Positions 43,891 to 52,249 of a stretch of 64,000 nucleotides of DNA are shown here, in pieces. The translations under genes were made by a program, and so were the position numbers. The first letter of the stretch is position 1; the number at the start of each line of letters is the position of its first letter. Below the pieces are notes generated by a model. The model was not told where the DNA came from, did not search any database, and saw only the letters and a list, made by a program, of their open reading frames with translations. Source of the DNA: Paenibacillus chondroitinus NBRC 15376 (GTDB taxonomy: Bacteria > Bacillota > Bacilli > Paenibacillales > NBRC-103111); contig NZ_BILW01000025.1 in the NCBI RefSeq assembly GCF_004000765.1, forward strand, positions 1-64,000, written 5' to 3'.

Positions 43891-44757
43891 ATGAAGGTTC
43901 GAAAGGCAATAATTCCTGCAGCAGGTCTGGGCACCCGGTTTTTGCCGGCAACCAAAGCGATGCCAAAAGAACTGCTGCCGATCATTGATAAACCTACGAT
44001 TCAGTTTATCGTGGAGGAAGCGGTTGCTTCAGGCATTGAGGATATCATCATTGTGACGGGAAAAGGCAAGCGGGCGCTGGAGGATCACTTCGACAACGCT
44101 TTTGAGCTGGAATACCATTTGCAGCAAAAAGGAAAGTTAAGAATGCTGGAAAAGGTGCAGGAGCCGGCGCAGCTGATCGATATCCACTACATTCGCCAAA
44201 AAGAGCCGAAAGGCTTAGGCCACGCCATCTGGTGCGCCAGAAAGTTTATTAATGATGAGCCGTTTGCCGTTCTGCTTGGCGATACATTCGTACAGTCCGA
44301 TGTTCCCTGCTTGAAACAGATGATGGATTATTTCGATAGGTACAAAACATCGATTATCGGTGTGCAGCCTGTGAATCCCAAGGATGTTTCGAGCTACGGC
44401 ATCATTGATGCCCAGCTGTTGTTTGATCGCTTTTATAATATTACGAAGCTTGTGGAGAAGCCGAAGCCTCAGGAGGCTCCGTCTAATCTAGCCATGATTG
44501 GCCGATATATTTTGACTCCCGCTATTTTCGACATCCTGGAGGGGCAGGAGCCGGGCGTCGGGCAAGAAATCCAGCTGACTGATGCGATCTCGAAGCTGAA
44601 TGAGCAAGAGGCGGTTCACGCTTGTGAGATTAACGGCGTCTGGCATGACGTTGGCGATCATTTGGGTTATGTGAAGGCGATTCTTGATATCTCGGTACAG
44701 CGGGAAGATTTGAGACAGCCGATTTTGGACTATATCCGGTTTATCGAAAGGAAATAA
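43891..44757 (+). CDS. gtaB: UTP-glucose-1-phosphate uridylyltransferase
   Basis: A 288-residue enzyme making UDP-glucose. The KAIIPAAGLGTRFLPATKAMPKELLPI signature opens the protein, and the GLGHAIWCARKFI and GDTFVQSD blocks and VEKPKP follow, as in GtaB/GalU. ATG 43891 lies 11 nt after AAGGA; the in-frame ATGs at 43879 and 43882 overlap that site. This is probably a second, cluster-specific copy feeding the dehydrogenase just upstream and, through galactose epimerisation, the mutase. Confidence 0.95.
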   Translation: MKVRKAIIPAAGLGTRFLPATKAMPKELLPIIDKPTIQFIVEEAVASGIEDIIIVTGKGKRALEDHFDNAFELEYHLQQKGKLRMLEKVQEPAQLIDIHYIRQKEPKGLGHAIWCARKFINDEPFAVLLGDTFVQSDVPCLKQMMDYFDRYKTSIIGVQPVNPKDVSSYGIIDAQLLFDRFYNITKLVEKPKPQEAPSNLAMIGRYILTPAIFDILEGQEPGVGQEIQLTDAISKLNEQEAVHACEINGVWHDVGDHLGYVKAILDISVQREDLRQPILDYIRFIERK

Positions 44758-44784
44758 CGATTGGGTTAAAAAGGAGCGAGCGAA

Positions 44785-46725
44785 ATGACGCGATTTAAAG
44801 TCAAAGGTGACAAGAGGTTTCTTGTAATCGGCAGAGTGGGCGATACCTCTATCCATCAGCAATGGCTGCAGCCTGCGGAGTATAAAAACTTCGATCTTTG
44901 TCTTAGTTATTTCGGAAATACGCCGCAAAGGTATGCAAACGATTGTGACTTCTATCATGAAATCCCAGGGTTGAAATGGCCTACGGTGAAGGATACGATT
45001 GAAGCCTTTGGGGATGGAATCTATCACTATGATGCCATCTGGATGCCGGATGATGATATAAGCGCGAATGCTTATGACATTAATCGCATGTTTAAGATTT
45101 TCATGGAGCAAGGTCTGGAGCTTGCACAGCCGAGCTTAACACAAGACTCCTACTACGGACATGGAATCACGCTGCAAAATAGCAATTACTATTTACGATA
45201 TTCCCAGTTTATTGAACCTATGGTTCCACTTTACACGAGAGAAACTTTCCAGAAGCTTTTGCCTACGTTTGAAAAAAGTGAATCGGGCTGGGGTCTTGAT
45301 TTTGTTTGGCCTAAGGTCCTGGGATATCCGCATCAGAAATTAGCCATTATCGATGAGGTCGCTGTCAAACATACAAGACGTGTCGGGGGCGGCGAGCTCT
45401 ATAAAAATATATCAGGCTCCCAATGGGACGATTTGTATCGAATTACTGCCGAATATGATGCACCCATTAACTTCCGGATGACCCATTATGGCGGCAAACC
45501 GAAGGGCAAACGCGTCATGTTTGCGCTGTTGGCTCACAAAGATGAGCACGTCCTTGCCGCACAGATTGAGAATATTCGTAAATTCAACCCGGAAGCCGGC
45601 ATTGTCCTTTATAACGGAGGCGAAGACAGCCAATTCGGGAAAGGCATGAATGCCGCCGTCTGCGAGTACAGCCGCCACTTGACCTGGGGACACCTGGCGC
45701 CCTTTCTATGGGACGTAATGAAATGGCTGGATGAGCATAAGGTGAACTACGAATATTTGGTGAATCTTGACGATGATATGCTCTTCGTGAAGCCTGGCTT
45801 CGAGGCTTATCTGGATCATACGATGCGGGGCTACGACTGTATGGGCTGGGATATGCAAACCTGCCGCAGCGTTCGTGAGGCAGACAACATGAATAAGCAA
45901 TCGATGTGGAAGGAATGGGGGCGTTGGGGCTCCTTGTTCCAGACCGACCATTTCCTTCGCTACTTTAATCCTACGCAGGTTTACCGGCGTGGCATTGTGA
46001 AGAAGATGCTGAAAGCTGCGGATGTCTCGTTGGTCGATCAATGGCTCTCCGAAAGTCAAGTTGTGGCTTTGGAGGAGTTTTTCTTCGTCACTTTCGCTGC
46101 CTCATTGGGTGGGAAATGCCGTGAGTTTCCACGGGACCAACGGTTGAATGTGATGCGGCATGAGCATGAAATTGAGCAAAATGAAGCACACGCCGCCATG
46201 CACCATTACATGTATCATACGATCCATCCTGTCAAAGGAGATCGGCTCCTTCACCTGCACAACCAGCTGATGGCCGGGGATATTCCTTATGTGGATCCGA
46301 ATCCGCCACAGCCGCAGCCGCAGCCGCAAACGCAACCGCAACCGCAACCGAGTCCATCTGCGCAAGCAAGGCGTCCATTGATACGAAGGAAACGCGTTGT
46401 CCTGAAGAAAAGGCTGCTTCCGAGGAAAAAGCCGATGCTGAAAAAAGCAACGGGCAAGAGAAAGAAAGTGCTGAACAATAAAAAGCCGCTTCTAAAGAAA
46501 AGAGTGAAGACGGTTAAGGCAGTTAAGACAATTAAAACAATTAAAACAATTAGAACAATTAGAACAGTTAAACCGGTGAAGGCAGTCATTCCTAAGAAGC
46601 CCAAAAGTGGGAAGAAGCGCATTCAGCCTAAAGTAGGCATGAAGAAACTTTCGGCTCCAGGAAGAGGTTGGGCTAAGCCCCAGTCGACCATATGGAGCAA
46701 GTTTGGCAAGCAGGTGGGCGCGTAG
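44785..46725 (+). CDS. DUF707 domain fused to an ALLAH/YNGG-family domain with basic tail
   Basis: A 646-residue three-part protein. Residues 1-240 match DUF707 (GDKRFLVIGRVGDTSIHQQW, AIWMPDDDISANAYDI, GWGLDFVWPK), a family of likely glycosyltransferases. Residues about 245-510 repeat the family at 37954-40305, with FALLAHKDEH, VLYNGGEDSQFGK, NLDDDMLFVKPGFE, MWKEWGRW, YFNPTQVYRRGIVKKML and IHPVKGD. A Pro-Gln linker leads to a Lys/Arg-rich tail of about 110 residues with KTIKTI-type triplets. The tail might bind acidic polymer or the coat. GGAGCGAGCG precedes the ATG. The activities are predicted only. Confidence 0.7.
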   Translation: MTRFKVKGDKRFLVIGRVGDTSIHQQWLQPAEYKNFDLCLSYFGNTPQRYANDCDFYHEIPGLKWPTVKDTIEAFGDGIYHYDAIWMPDDDISANAYDINRMFKIFMEQGLELAQPSLTQDSYYGHGITLQNSNYYLRYSQFIEPMVPLYTRETFQKLLPTFEKSESGWGLDFVWPKVLGYPHQKLAIIDEVAVKHTRRVGGGELYKNISGSQWDDLYRITAEYDAPINFRMTHYGGKPKGKRVMFALLAHKDEHVLAAQIENIRKFNPEAGIVLYNGGEDSQFGKGMNAAVCEYSRHLTWGHLAPFLWDVMKWLDEHKVNYEYLVNLDDDMLFVKPGFEAYLDHTMRGYDCMGWDMQTCRSVREADNMNKQSMWKEWGRWGSLFQTDHFLRYFNPTQVYRRGIVKKMLKAADVSLVDQWLSESQVVALEEFFFVTFAASLGGKCREFPRDQRLNVMRHEHEIEQNEAHAAMHHYMYHTIHPVKGDRLLHLHNQLMAGDIPYVDPNPPQPQPQPQTQPQPQPSPSAQARRPLIRRKRVVLKKRLLPRKKPMLKKATGKRKKVLNNKKPLLKKRVKTVKAVKTIKTIKTIRTIRTVKPVKAVIPKKPKSGKKRIQPKVGMKKLSAPGRGWAKPQSTIWSKFGKQVGA

Positions 46726-46793
46726 ATCTAACCATGTGGCGTAATTCTGAGGATTAAAACCTCCACGAAGAATCACTGATTGGAGTGGTAAAG

Positions 46794-47948
46794 ATGAAGA
46801 TTGCATTTATTTGCACTGAAATGCTTACCGTTCCGCCTATTAGGGGTGGCGCCATTCAAATTCTAATCAATGGCGTCACCCCGCATATTGGCAGTAGGCA
46901 TGATCTCACGATTTTCTGCATTACGGACCCCGATCTCCCCAATCGGGAAGTGGTTGACGGAGTCAAATATATACGGATTCCGCGCGAGGATTATGTGAAC
47001 GACGTTGCCAAAGAGCTGTCTAAGCAGCGCGCCGGCAACCAAAAGTATGATGTGATCCACGTATTTAACCGTCCGAAAAATGTGCCTGTATATAAAGCAG
47101 CCATGCCGAACGCCCGTTTTGTCGTCAGCTGCCATAATGAGATGTTCCGAGAAGGAAAGATCACACCGGAAGTGGGTCGTTCCGTAATCAAAATGGTTCA
47201 TAAAATTATGTCGATTTCCAATTATATCGGCCAAACGATTATCAGCCGTTTCCCTTCGGCCAAGGGAAAAGTGAAGACGGTATACTCAGGTATCAACTTA
47301 CACCATTATAAGCCGATCTGGACACCGGAAGCGCAGGATCTCCGGAAGGAACTCCGCCAAAAATATGGCGTGGACAATAAAAAGGTCATTTTATTCGTTG
47401 GGCGATTAAGCAAAACGAAAGGTCCCGACGTGTTGATCAAAGCCGTTGAGCAGGTAAGCAAAACCCACAAAGATGTCGTGCTCGTTATTATCGGAAGTAA
47501 ATGGTTCCATAATGAGCAGTTGGATGAGTACGGGGCAAATCTTCGCCAACTGGCCAAATCGCTTGGGGACCAGGTGATCTTCACAGGTTTTGTTCCACCG
47601 AGCGAGATTCCCGTCCACTATTTGCTAGGAGATATTTTCGTTTGCTCTTCCCAGTGGCAGGAACCTCTGGCGAGAGTTCATTTTGAAGCGATGGGTGCGG
47701 GACTTCCAATCATTACAACCAATCGCGGAGGGAATGCAGAAATTATCAAACCGAATGCTAACGGTATTGTGATCGAAGATTACAGCAATCCAGGGGCATT
47801 CGTAAAGGCGATTACATTTCTGCTATCCAATCCTGCCGAAGCGCTGCGTTTAGGCAAAGCAGGCAGAGCGGTTGTAGAGAGCAACTTTGGTTTCGAGCAT
47901 GCGGCTAAGCGGCTTGAAAACTTATACGCCCCAGACAAAAGCAAATGA
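46794..47948 (+). CDS. cotSA: Spore coat glycosyltransferase CotSA (second copy)
   Basis: A 384-residue GT4 enzyme. ATG 46794 follows GGAG by 8 nt; a GTG at 46785 in frame overlaps that site. VPPIRGGAIQILING, HVFNRPKNVP, SCHNEMFREGK, ISNYIGQTI, VKTVYSGINLHHYKP, VILFVGRLSKTKGPDVL and the SSQWQEPLARVHFEAMGAG donor site are CotSA features and are nearly the same as in the gene at 35068. In Bacillus, cotSA is beside cotS, and here too the two CotS-type genes follow directly. The copy is the more likely true orthologue by context. Confidence 0.9.
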   Translation: MKIAFICTEMLTVPPIRGGAIQILINGVTPHIGSRHDLTIFCITDPDLPNREVVDGVKYIRIPREDYVNDVAKELSKQRAGNQKYDVIHVFNRPKNVPVYKAAMPNARFVVSCHNEMFREGKITPEVGRSVIKMVHKIMSISNYIGQTIISRFPSAKGKVKTVYSGINLHHYKPIWTPEAQDLRKELRQKYGVDNKKVILFVGRLSKTKGPDVLIKAVEQVSKTHKDVVLVIIGSKWFHNEQLDEYGANLRQLAKSLGDQVIFTGFVPPSEIPVHYLLGDIFVCSSQWQEPLARVHFEAMGAGLPIITTNRGGNAEIIKPNANGIVIEDYSNPGAFVKAITFLLSNPAEALRLGKAGRAVVESNFGFEHAAKRLENLYAPDKSK

Positions 47949-47987
47949 GCTTAAAGCTTGAGGCCATACATCTACGGAGGTGTCAGC

Positions 47988-49037
47988 ATGGATACTACTT
48001 TTTCGGACGTAGTGAAGAAGGTTATGACGCATTATCCTTTGAAGGTGAAAAATATTTATCTCTTATCCTTTAAAGGGAAAAAAGCAGTCTGGTCCATCCA
48101 AACCGACATGGGTGAATGGATTATGAAAAAGGTTCCATTCGATGAAACCCATATTGATTTCATGCTCCATGCCATTACCTATCTCAAAAACAATGGCGTT
48201 AACACGCCTGGTGTGCTCAAAACCAGTTCTGGCGAAGGTTATGTGAAATTAAATGGGGAATATTTCGTCGTTTTTGAAACCGTATACGGACGTTCACCGG
48301 AATATAACAATGATGGTGATTTAGCTCTCATGCTAAAAGGAATGGCAGCTTTTCATAAAGCATCAAGAGGGATTGAATCCCCCAACGGTTTCTACCCTTC
48401 CTATCTGTTGACGAAATGGAAATCGGATTTGCAAACGAGAATGGAACGCCTGAAAGCCTGGAAAGAGCAGCGCCACCAGGTTAAAAATAAAAATGAGTTT
48501 GACCGTGTCTTCCTAGCGAATGTAGATACGTTCCTACAGCAAGCGCAAGCAGCGCTTACGACACTGAATCAGCCGTATTTTGAACAGTGGGTGAAGGAAA
48601 CAGAGAAGACCAAAACATTGTGCCATCAAGATTTTGCGGCGGGTAACTTGGTTGTAGGCAAAGACGGAAAGCTCTATGTCTACGACATGGATTCCTTGAC
48701 GGTAGATCTGCCTGTGCGCGATATGAGGAAAATATTAAACAAGGTCATGAAGAAGGACGCCAGCTGGAACCTCCCGATGATGCTCAAAATGATGAAGTTT
48801 TACCAGCAAGTTAATCCTTTGACGAAAGAACAATATCTGATTCTGGCAGCAGATATTCAGTTTCCTCATTTATTTTACGGACAAGTGTCCAAATATTATG
48901 AAAACCGTGAGGACCAATGGACGGTTGACAAACATATCGTCCGTTTGAAAGATATGATTTCTACCGAGCTAAGTAAAAATGCGGTTCTGAAATCGTTCCT
49001 CGCCCGTCTGGATGAGGTGGTGAAACGTGGTTCCTAG
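47988..49037 (+). CDS. CotS-family spore coat kinase-like protein, first copy
   Basis: A 349-residue protein of the CotS/CotI/YutH group, related in fold to choline and aminoglycoside kinases. The LCHQDFAAGN catalytic loop and YDMDSLTVDLPVRD metal site are intact, so phosphotransfer is possible. ATG 47988 is set by CGGAGG; a longer frame to 47958 precedes that site. There is no signal peptide. It overlaps the next gene by 11 nt and follows cotSA, as in the Bacillus cotSA-cotS pair. The phosphate acceptor may be a sugar or coat protein; this is unknown. Confidence 0.88.
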   Translation: MDTTFSDVVKKVMTHYPLKVKNIYLLSFKGKKAVWSIQTDMGEWIMKKVPFDETHIDFMLHAITYLKNNGVNTPGVLKTSSGEGYVKLNGEYFVVFETVYGRSPEYNNDGDLALMLKGMAAFHKASRGIESPNGFYPSYLLTKWKSDLQTRMERLKAWKEQRHQVKNKNEFDRVFLANVDTFLQQAQAALTTLNQPYFEQWVKETEKTKTLCHQDFAAGNLVVGKDGKLYVYDMDSLTVDLPVRDMRKILNKVMKKDASWNLPMMLKMMKFYQQVNPLTKEQYLILAADIQFPHLFYGQVSKYYENREDQWTVDKHIVRLKDMISTELSKNAVLKSFLARLDEVVKRGS

Positions 49038-50043
49038 TCAGGAAGAACTCAATTTGGGAAAACGTCTCATGGCACAAAGTTATCCACAGATAGTAGTCAA
49101 AAACATCCAGGTTATTCAAAGCGGAGGCATTAAAACGATATGGAAGCTGGAGACTTCTGTAGGAACCGTTTGTCTGAAGCGGATACGGAAGTCCATTCCG
49201 ATCGTTAAATTCACCACAGCAGCGCAGGCTTATCTGTACCAAAAAGGAGCCAATGTTGCGGGGATTATTCCAACGAAGGATGGCCAGCTGTTTTTTGTCC
49301 ATGAAGGTTATGCGTTGGTTCTCTATGCTTGGGTTGTGGGAAGCGACTTGGAAATGGATCGGGTGCCGGAGCATCTCTATACGGGGTTGAAGGGTCTCGC
49401 TCAATTCCATAAGGATACCGTAGGGTTTATCCCTCCTGATGACTGTGAGGTTTATAACCGGATGGGGGTATGGCCGAGTCATTTCAGCGGGATGTGCGAA
49501 GAGCTCAAGCTGTGGAAAGAGCAGGCTAAGCAAGGAAAAACGCTTTTCCATCAGTCTTATGTGAAGACTGGCGATGCCATGATTCAGATGGCAAGCCATG
49601 CCATCAAGCTGCTGGAAGCGTCCTGTTATGCGGATTGGGTGGCTGACATCGGTCATCACGGTTACATGTGCCACCAGGATTATGGCAAGGGCAATGCGAT
49701 TGGGACGGATCGAGGCGTGTGTGTGCTGGACTTGGATAATCTGACGTACGACATTCCATTGCGTGATATTCGGAAGCTCCTGACCAAGCGTATGGAAGAG
49801 CTGGGACGCTGGGATGCCGATGAGCTGAAACGATGCATGAGCTATTATGAAGCTGTTCTTCCTTTTACACCGGAGCAAATGCAGGTGCTTTATATTGATT
49901 TGCTGTTTCCGCATAAGCATTACGGCTATGTCAAATCGCCTTTCAAAAAAGGCGAACCAGGGGACGAAAAAAAGCTGAACAAGATTGTTTTATTTGAAAT
50001 GGAGAAGCTGCCTGTTCTTAAGAAACTCATCAAGGGATTCTAG
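49027..50043 (+). CDS. cotS: CotS-family spore coat kinase-like protein
   Basis: A 338-residue CotS-type protein. The opening IVVKNIQVIQSGGIKTIWKLETSVG is typical of CotS. The kinase loop is MCHQDYGKGN, and the following LDLDNLTYDIPLRDIRK holds the metal-binding Asp. GTG 49027 is inside the previous gene (11-nt overlap), preceded by a GAGGTGG stretch, so translation is likely coupled. The products of the two copies may act as a pair. Known CotS is located in the spore coat and depends on other coat proteins for assembly. Confidence 0.88.
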   Translation: MVPSQEELNLGKRLMAQSYPQIVVKNIQVIQSGGIKTIWKLETSVGTVCLKRIRKSIPIVKFTTAAQAYLYQKGANVAGIIPTKDGQLFFVHEGYALVLYAWVVGSDLEMDRVPEHLYTGLKGLAQFHKDTVGFIPPDDCEVYNRMGVWPSHFSGMCEELKLWKEQAKQGKTLFHQSYVKTGDAMIQMASHAIKLLEASCYADWVADIGHHGYMCHQDYGKGNAIGTDRGVCVLDLDNLTYDIPLRDIRKLLTKRMEELGRWDADELKRCMSYYEAVLPFTPEQMQVLYIDLLFPHKHYGYVKSPFKKGEPGDEKKLNKIVLFEMEKLPVLKKLIKGF

Positions 50044-50054
50044 GAGGGAAATTC

Positions 50055-50261
50055 GTGAGATCAGAAGAGGAATTTGTCGGTCGGGGGCTGCAATTTGCCG
50101 AACTGCTAAGAAAAATTGCTGATCAAATAACAGCAGGTAATCTCGTTATTCGAGGCAAACAGATCACCTTGCCGGATGTGGATATGGAATTTAAAGTGAG
50201 CCATAAGAGCGATTTGGGTGCAAATAAATTGTCCATCGGAATTGAATGGGTGGACAAATAG
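50055..50261 (+). CDS. Small amphi-Trp domain protein
   Basis: A 68-residue protein. The FAELLRKIADQITAGNLVIRG front, a short beta segment (LPDVDMEFKVSH) and the LSIGIEWVDK end with a single Trp fit the amphi-Trp domain, a small family of unknown role. GTG 50055 follows TAGGAGGG. It is the last gene of the plus-strand ugd-to-cotS operon and is followed by a terminator. Its presence with CotS-family genes suggests a coat or glycan-linked role, which is inference. Confidence 0.65.
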   Translation: MRSEEEFVGRGLQFAELLRKIADQITAGNLVIRGKQITLPDVDMEFKVSHKSDLGANKLSIGIEWVDK

Positions 50262-50263
50262 AG

Positions 50264-50310
50264 AAGAGGACGGAGTTGGGGGATTATCCCAGCTTCGTCC
50301 TCTTTTTAGT
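50264..50310. terminator. Bidirectional terminator between convergent operons
   Basis: AAGAGGACG and CGTCCTCTT form the outer stem and TTGGG/CCCAG the inner stem, with a T run on the plus strand. The minus-strand stop codon at 50284 lies inside it. Confidence 0.8.
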
Positions 50311-51333
50311 TTTGGCTGTTTTTTTCTTCGTTGCTGATCGGGAACGAAGCGGCTTTTTGGCAAGCTTCTTTAACGTTCTTTTTCGGCTGCGTAGTCCGAA
50401 CTTGATTTTACGCCGTTTGAGGCGCCTTCGAGGAAGTGCTCTCTTCAGAAGTCTCTTGCGCCGCCTGATTTTTCTTCTTAGAGCGGCAGGGCGAGGAGCG
50501 GGCGGGGGACTTGCAAGGGGTTCCGGTTTGGGCAGCAAAAGCTGATGCATCTCCAGCAGGTTATCCCCTTTCACCGGATGAATCCAATAGTAGTAAGGAT
50601 GATCTCGATGCCGCTGTACATTTTCAAAGGTGATGTTTTCGCCCCAGCGGACCATATCATTATACTTGGCTCCCTCGGGGTATTCCCGAACCCTTCCACC
50701 GCAGGCCATAGCCAGTGTGACAAAAAAAACTTCTTCTAAAGCAGCGGCCTCCGTTATACCAAACAGGTGATCTACGGCGGCATGGTCGACATGCGCGAGC
50801 ATACGTCTGACGATATCATGCCTGTAGACTTGACCGGGATTAAAGTAGGTCAGAAAGCCGTCTGTCCGGAAAACCGGCTGCCATAAATGCCATTCTTTCA
50901 TCATGTTTTGTACAGGCAGGGAGAAGTCGTGATCCCGATTGTTTTCGAGCCTCCAGCCCATGCTGTCGGACTCGGCCATCACCTCGTCCAAAAAGGGCTG
51001 GAAGCCGTGTTTCACAAACATCACATCATGATCCAGCGACATGAGATATTCATAGCCGGCGCCGATTTCTTCGAGCCATTTCATGATCTCCCACATGCCC
51101 GGCGCGATAATGCCGGCTTTTAAGGGATGGCTGTGCGGAAAGGACCAAATGTTCACGTTTTTTCCGAAATCGGGATTCGTCCCGCCGTTGTAAAGAAGAA
51201 TGCCGGCTTCAGGATTGAAAAAATGAATATTTTCGACCTGCGCCGCCAATACCTGTTCGTTTTCGTGAGCGATTACGATAATGACCAATCTTTTTTGGAT
51301 CAGTTCATTTATGTGAGTAGGCGTCATATCCAT
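50284..51333 (-). CDS. Putative glycosyltransferase, ALLAH/YNGG family, with basic tail
   Basis: A 349-residue protein. Blocks IVIAHENEQ, LLYNGGTNPDFGK, SLDHDVMFVKHGFQ, MMKEWHLWQPVF, YFNPGQVYRHDIVRRML and IHPVKGD match the family of 37954-40305. After a Pro/Ala hinge come about 70 residues very rich in Arg and Lys (RRKIRRRKRLLKRALPRRR and more). I prefer ATG 51333, though GTG 51345 or 51348 are possible. It lies 79 nt after the reductase on the same strand and may be the last gene of the 57005-to-50284 operon. Confidence 0.62.
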   Translation of the reverse strand: MDMTPTHINELIQKRLVIIVIAHENEQVLAAQVENIHFFNPEAGILLYNGGTNPDFGKNVNIWSFPHSHPLKAGIIAPGMWEIMKWLEEIGAGYEYLMSLDHDVMFVKHGFQPFLDEVMAESDSMGWRLENNRDHDFSLPVQNMMKEWHLWQPVFRTDGFLTYFNPGQVYRHDIVRRMLAHVDHAAVDHLFGITEAAALEEVFFVTLAMACGGRVREYPEGAKYNDMVRWGENITFENVQRHRDHPYYYWIHPVKGDNLLEMHQLLLPKPEPLASPPPAPRPAALRRKIRRRKRLLKRALPRRRLKRRKIKFGLRSRKRTLKKLAKKPLRSRSATKKKTAKTKKRTKLG

Positions 51334-51412
51334 TGTGGCACTCACCACCTTATGATTTGTTTCGCTGCTGCGCTGTATTTATCATATTCTGGAGCTGGCA
51401 AAGTGTGAGAGG

Positions 51413-52249
51413 CTAGTCAGCGTGTTTCATCCACACATGCAAGTCAGCAATCATTTGGGGATAAGAAGAAACCGGATAGTCGAAGTCAGCTCTTGTGGAG
51501 ACTAGGCTCTTGTCGGATAGGATAGCATCGTTAGCGTGGATCGTGACAGCATCATGATGGAATTGCTGCTGAATTAGCTTCAGCAAGTCATATTTGGAGA
51601 GCTTTGGCTGGCCGGCAAGGTGGACAAGGCCATGAATGGGGTGCTGGAGGCACCAGTCGATCGCTTTAGCCAACTCCAACGTCGTAACCCCGTTCCAGAA
51701 CACCTGGCGATATCCCTGAATATCGCCTTTTTGCTGCATAAACCAATGAAAGAGCCCATTACCGTTCTGTTTTAACTCAGGCCCGATGATTGAAGTGCGG
51801 ATCGTCAACACGCCCCTGCCGATGACTTCGCCCAGGCTTTTGCTTTTGCCATAAACCGACAGGGCATCCGCGAGATCAGATTCCGTATAGTTTCCGCGCG
51901 AACCTGAAAACACACAATCAGTGCTGATGTGAAAAAGGCGGAAGCCATACGGCTCCGCAAATTCAGCCAGCAGATGGGGAAACAGGCTGTTGACATAAAT
52001 GGCTTCAGCCTGCCGCGTTCGAGCCTCTTCATTCAGCAAGCCGACTGCGTTGATGACGACATCCGGCCCAATCTGTTTCAACAGATGCCGCAAGTGCTCA
52101 GCGTTCCTGACGTCCAGCGCTACAGCCCGGGGGTCCGCCGGATCGGCGGATCGCACGGTCGTCCATACATCACCCTTATGCTGACGGGTAAAATAGCTCT
52201 TCAACATGTGTCCGGCCATGCCCTGACCGCCGATAATGAGTAGTTTCAA
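51413..52249 (-). CDS. RmlD-type nucleotide-sugar reductase
   Basis: A 278-residue short-chain reductase. GGQGMAGHMLKSYF at the start, HISTDCVFSG and YGKSKSLGE (Tyr-x3-Lys) match the RmlD substrate-binding family. Coming directly after FnlC-like and FnlA-like enzymes, with a 4-nt overlap, it should reduce the 4-keto sugar made by FnlA. The CapF/WbjC reductase of the UDP-FucNAc pathway has an added cupin domain, which is missing here, so the short WbvR-like reductase of L-RhaNAc/L-QuiNAc synthesis is the closer model. Confidence 0.82.
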   Translation of the reverse strand: MKLLIIGGQGMAGHMLKSYFTRQHKGDVWTTVRSADPADPRAVALDVRNAEHLRHLLKQIGPDVVINAVGLLNEEARTRQAEAIYVNSLFPHLLAEFAEPYGFRLFHISTDCVFSGSRGNYTESDLADALSVYGKSKSLGEVIGRGVLTIRTSIIGPELKQNGNGLFHWFMQQKGDIQGYRQVFWNGVTTLELAKAIDWCLQHPIHGLVHLAGQPKLSKYDLLKLIQQQFHHDAVTIHANDAILSDKSLVSTRADFDYPVSSYPQMIADLHVWMKHAD

